From Apus apus (taxonomy: Eukaryota > Chordata > Aves > Apodiformes > Apodidae): a stretch of DNA of 64,000 bases. The notes beneath the pieces are model-generated. The model was given only the letters and a program-made list of their open reading frames with translations, had not been told where the DNA came from and did not search any database. Shown here piece by piece: positions 63,146 through 64,000 of the stretch; position 1 is the stretch's first letter; each line of letters begins with the position of its first letter. A program made the position numbers and the translations under genes. Where the stretch lies: positions 94,665,440-94,729,439 of the forward strand of contig NC_067284.1 of the NCBI RefSeq assembly GCF_020740795.1. Direction: 5' to 3'.

Positions 63146-64000
63146 GTGAGCATAAAGAAAAAACATGTTTTAACTCCAGGTGTTGCAAATGGATTAATAT
63201 AGTAATGTGGGGAATAAAATTATCAAGTATAGGAAGTGACAGTCAAGTCTCCAGTGTTCAGCAAAAGCTGGAAGTGGTGTGCAAGCTAACTGACTCCTGA
63301 GGAAGACTTGCAGCATATTTGGTTTAGATTAGAACTGCATCTTAAATTCAGAGAACCTTAAGTAACTGGAAACTTTGATTAATTGAATTCTGTAAGTTTT
63401 TGCATATTGCATGCATTAGGATCAGAGTCATTCAATTACTAATCTGGCTGATAGCTTACCATATAAAGGGGTTAAACCTCAGGGTCCCTCTTTTCCTTTG
63501 GCTTGCCTGTTGCCTTTAACTGCTGATGAACTGGCACAAAACTATGTTTAGACAACTCTTTAAAAGAAAAAATATAAAAGGAACGTAAGAAATAAAGTAA
63601 CAAGCCTTTTTGTGATCACTTCAAAATAAGGAAGAAGGATGCACAGTGATAGAAACAAATATTTTCAAAAAAACACCTGTTACTAAAAACTCACGTTCTA
63701 TGGCTCTTCATAGTAAAAAAGAATGCAAAGAAACTGCTTTGGTTTGTGTCTTCCTTGAAGCTTCACCTGTCCATAGTGCTGTTAGGTATAAACTTCAACA
63801 TAGGTTAAAAATAAATGCAAGTAACATTGGAACAAAACCTAACATGGATGTCTAGTGACAGATTTCATTTTAGGTGGCATTTATGACAACAATGCAAAAC
63901 AAGGTTCTTGATGCAGAGGAAAGTCCAGACAAGATTAGTCCTATGTCAGTTATGAATCAACTTGTTTAAGACTCTGACGAGGTGTAGTTAAAATAGCTTA
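63146..64000 (+). other. RAB32: RAB32 intron 2, 5' part
   Basis: Begins with the GTGAGC donor and runs off the window. AT-rich, no repeat or exon recognised. A 69-codon open frame at 63646-63855 looks random and does not resemble the expected terminal Rab32 exon. Confidence 0.93.

Noticed and set aside
1..64000. tRNA, rRNA, CRISPR or defence-system loci
   Set aside because: No cloverleaf with A/B boxes, no regularly spaced direct repeats and no microbial gene organisation. The 'ggttcgaagag' at 41527 is part of a CR1 tail, not a tRNA B box.

Overview
The window is vertebrate nuclear DNA, almost certainly from a bird. Two well-conserved vertebrate genes lie on the + strand in the same order as on human chromosome 6q24 (GRM1, then RAB32). 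The space between them and the RAB32 intron hold many 5'-truncated CR1 LINEs, the dominant retrotransposon of birds and other archosaurs. The intergenic gap is only about 40 kb, which fits a compact avian genome. CR1s also occur in crocodilians and turtles, so the species cannot be named from this window.

Layout: 1-2817 is the end of the last GRM1 intron. 2818-3658 is the GRM1 terminal coding exon, giving the long cytoplasmic tail of metabotropic glutamate receptor 1 with its Homer ligand and C-terminal PDZ ligand. From 3659 a probable long 3'UTR runs to about 6.55 kb, with several AATAAA signals. From 6.55 to 46.2 kb is intergenic. It holds no supportable gene but has seven clear CR1 copies between 13.2 and 42.2 kb, two probable ancient CR1 tails, and low-complexity tracts. 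46.23-47.1 kb is a CpG-rich promoter with a TATA box, followed by RAB32 exon 1 (coding 46732-46960). Intron 1 spans 15.9 kb and contains one CR1. RAB32 exon 2 is 62868-63145. The rest is intron 2, and the last RAB32 exon (prenylated C-terminus) lies beyond the window.

The two genes are neighbours but do not obviously work together. mGluR1 is a postsynaptic class C GPCR. Rab32 is a small GTPase of lysosome-related organelle and mitochondrial-contact trafficking. I found no operon-like, CRISPR-like, toxin or other new system here. The findings are modest: CR1 history and subfamilies, promoter and 5'UTR details of RAB32, the shortened mGluR1 tail, and some structure-prone low-complexity tracts. 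Repeat boundaries are estimates made by eye.
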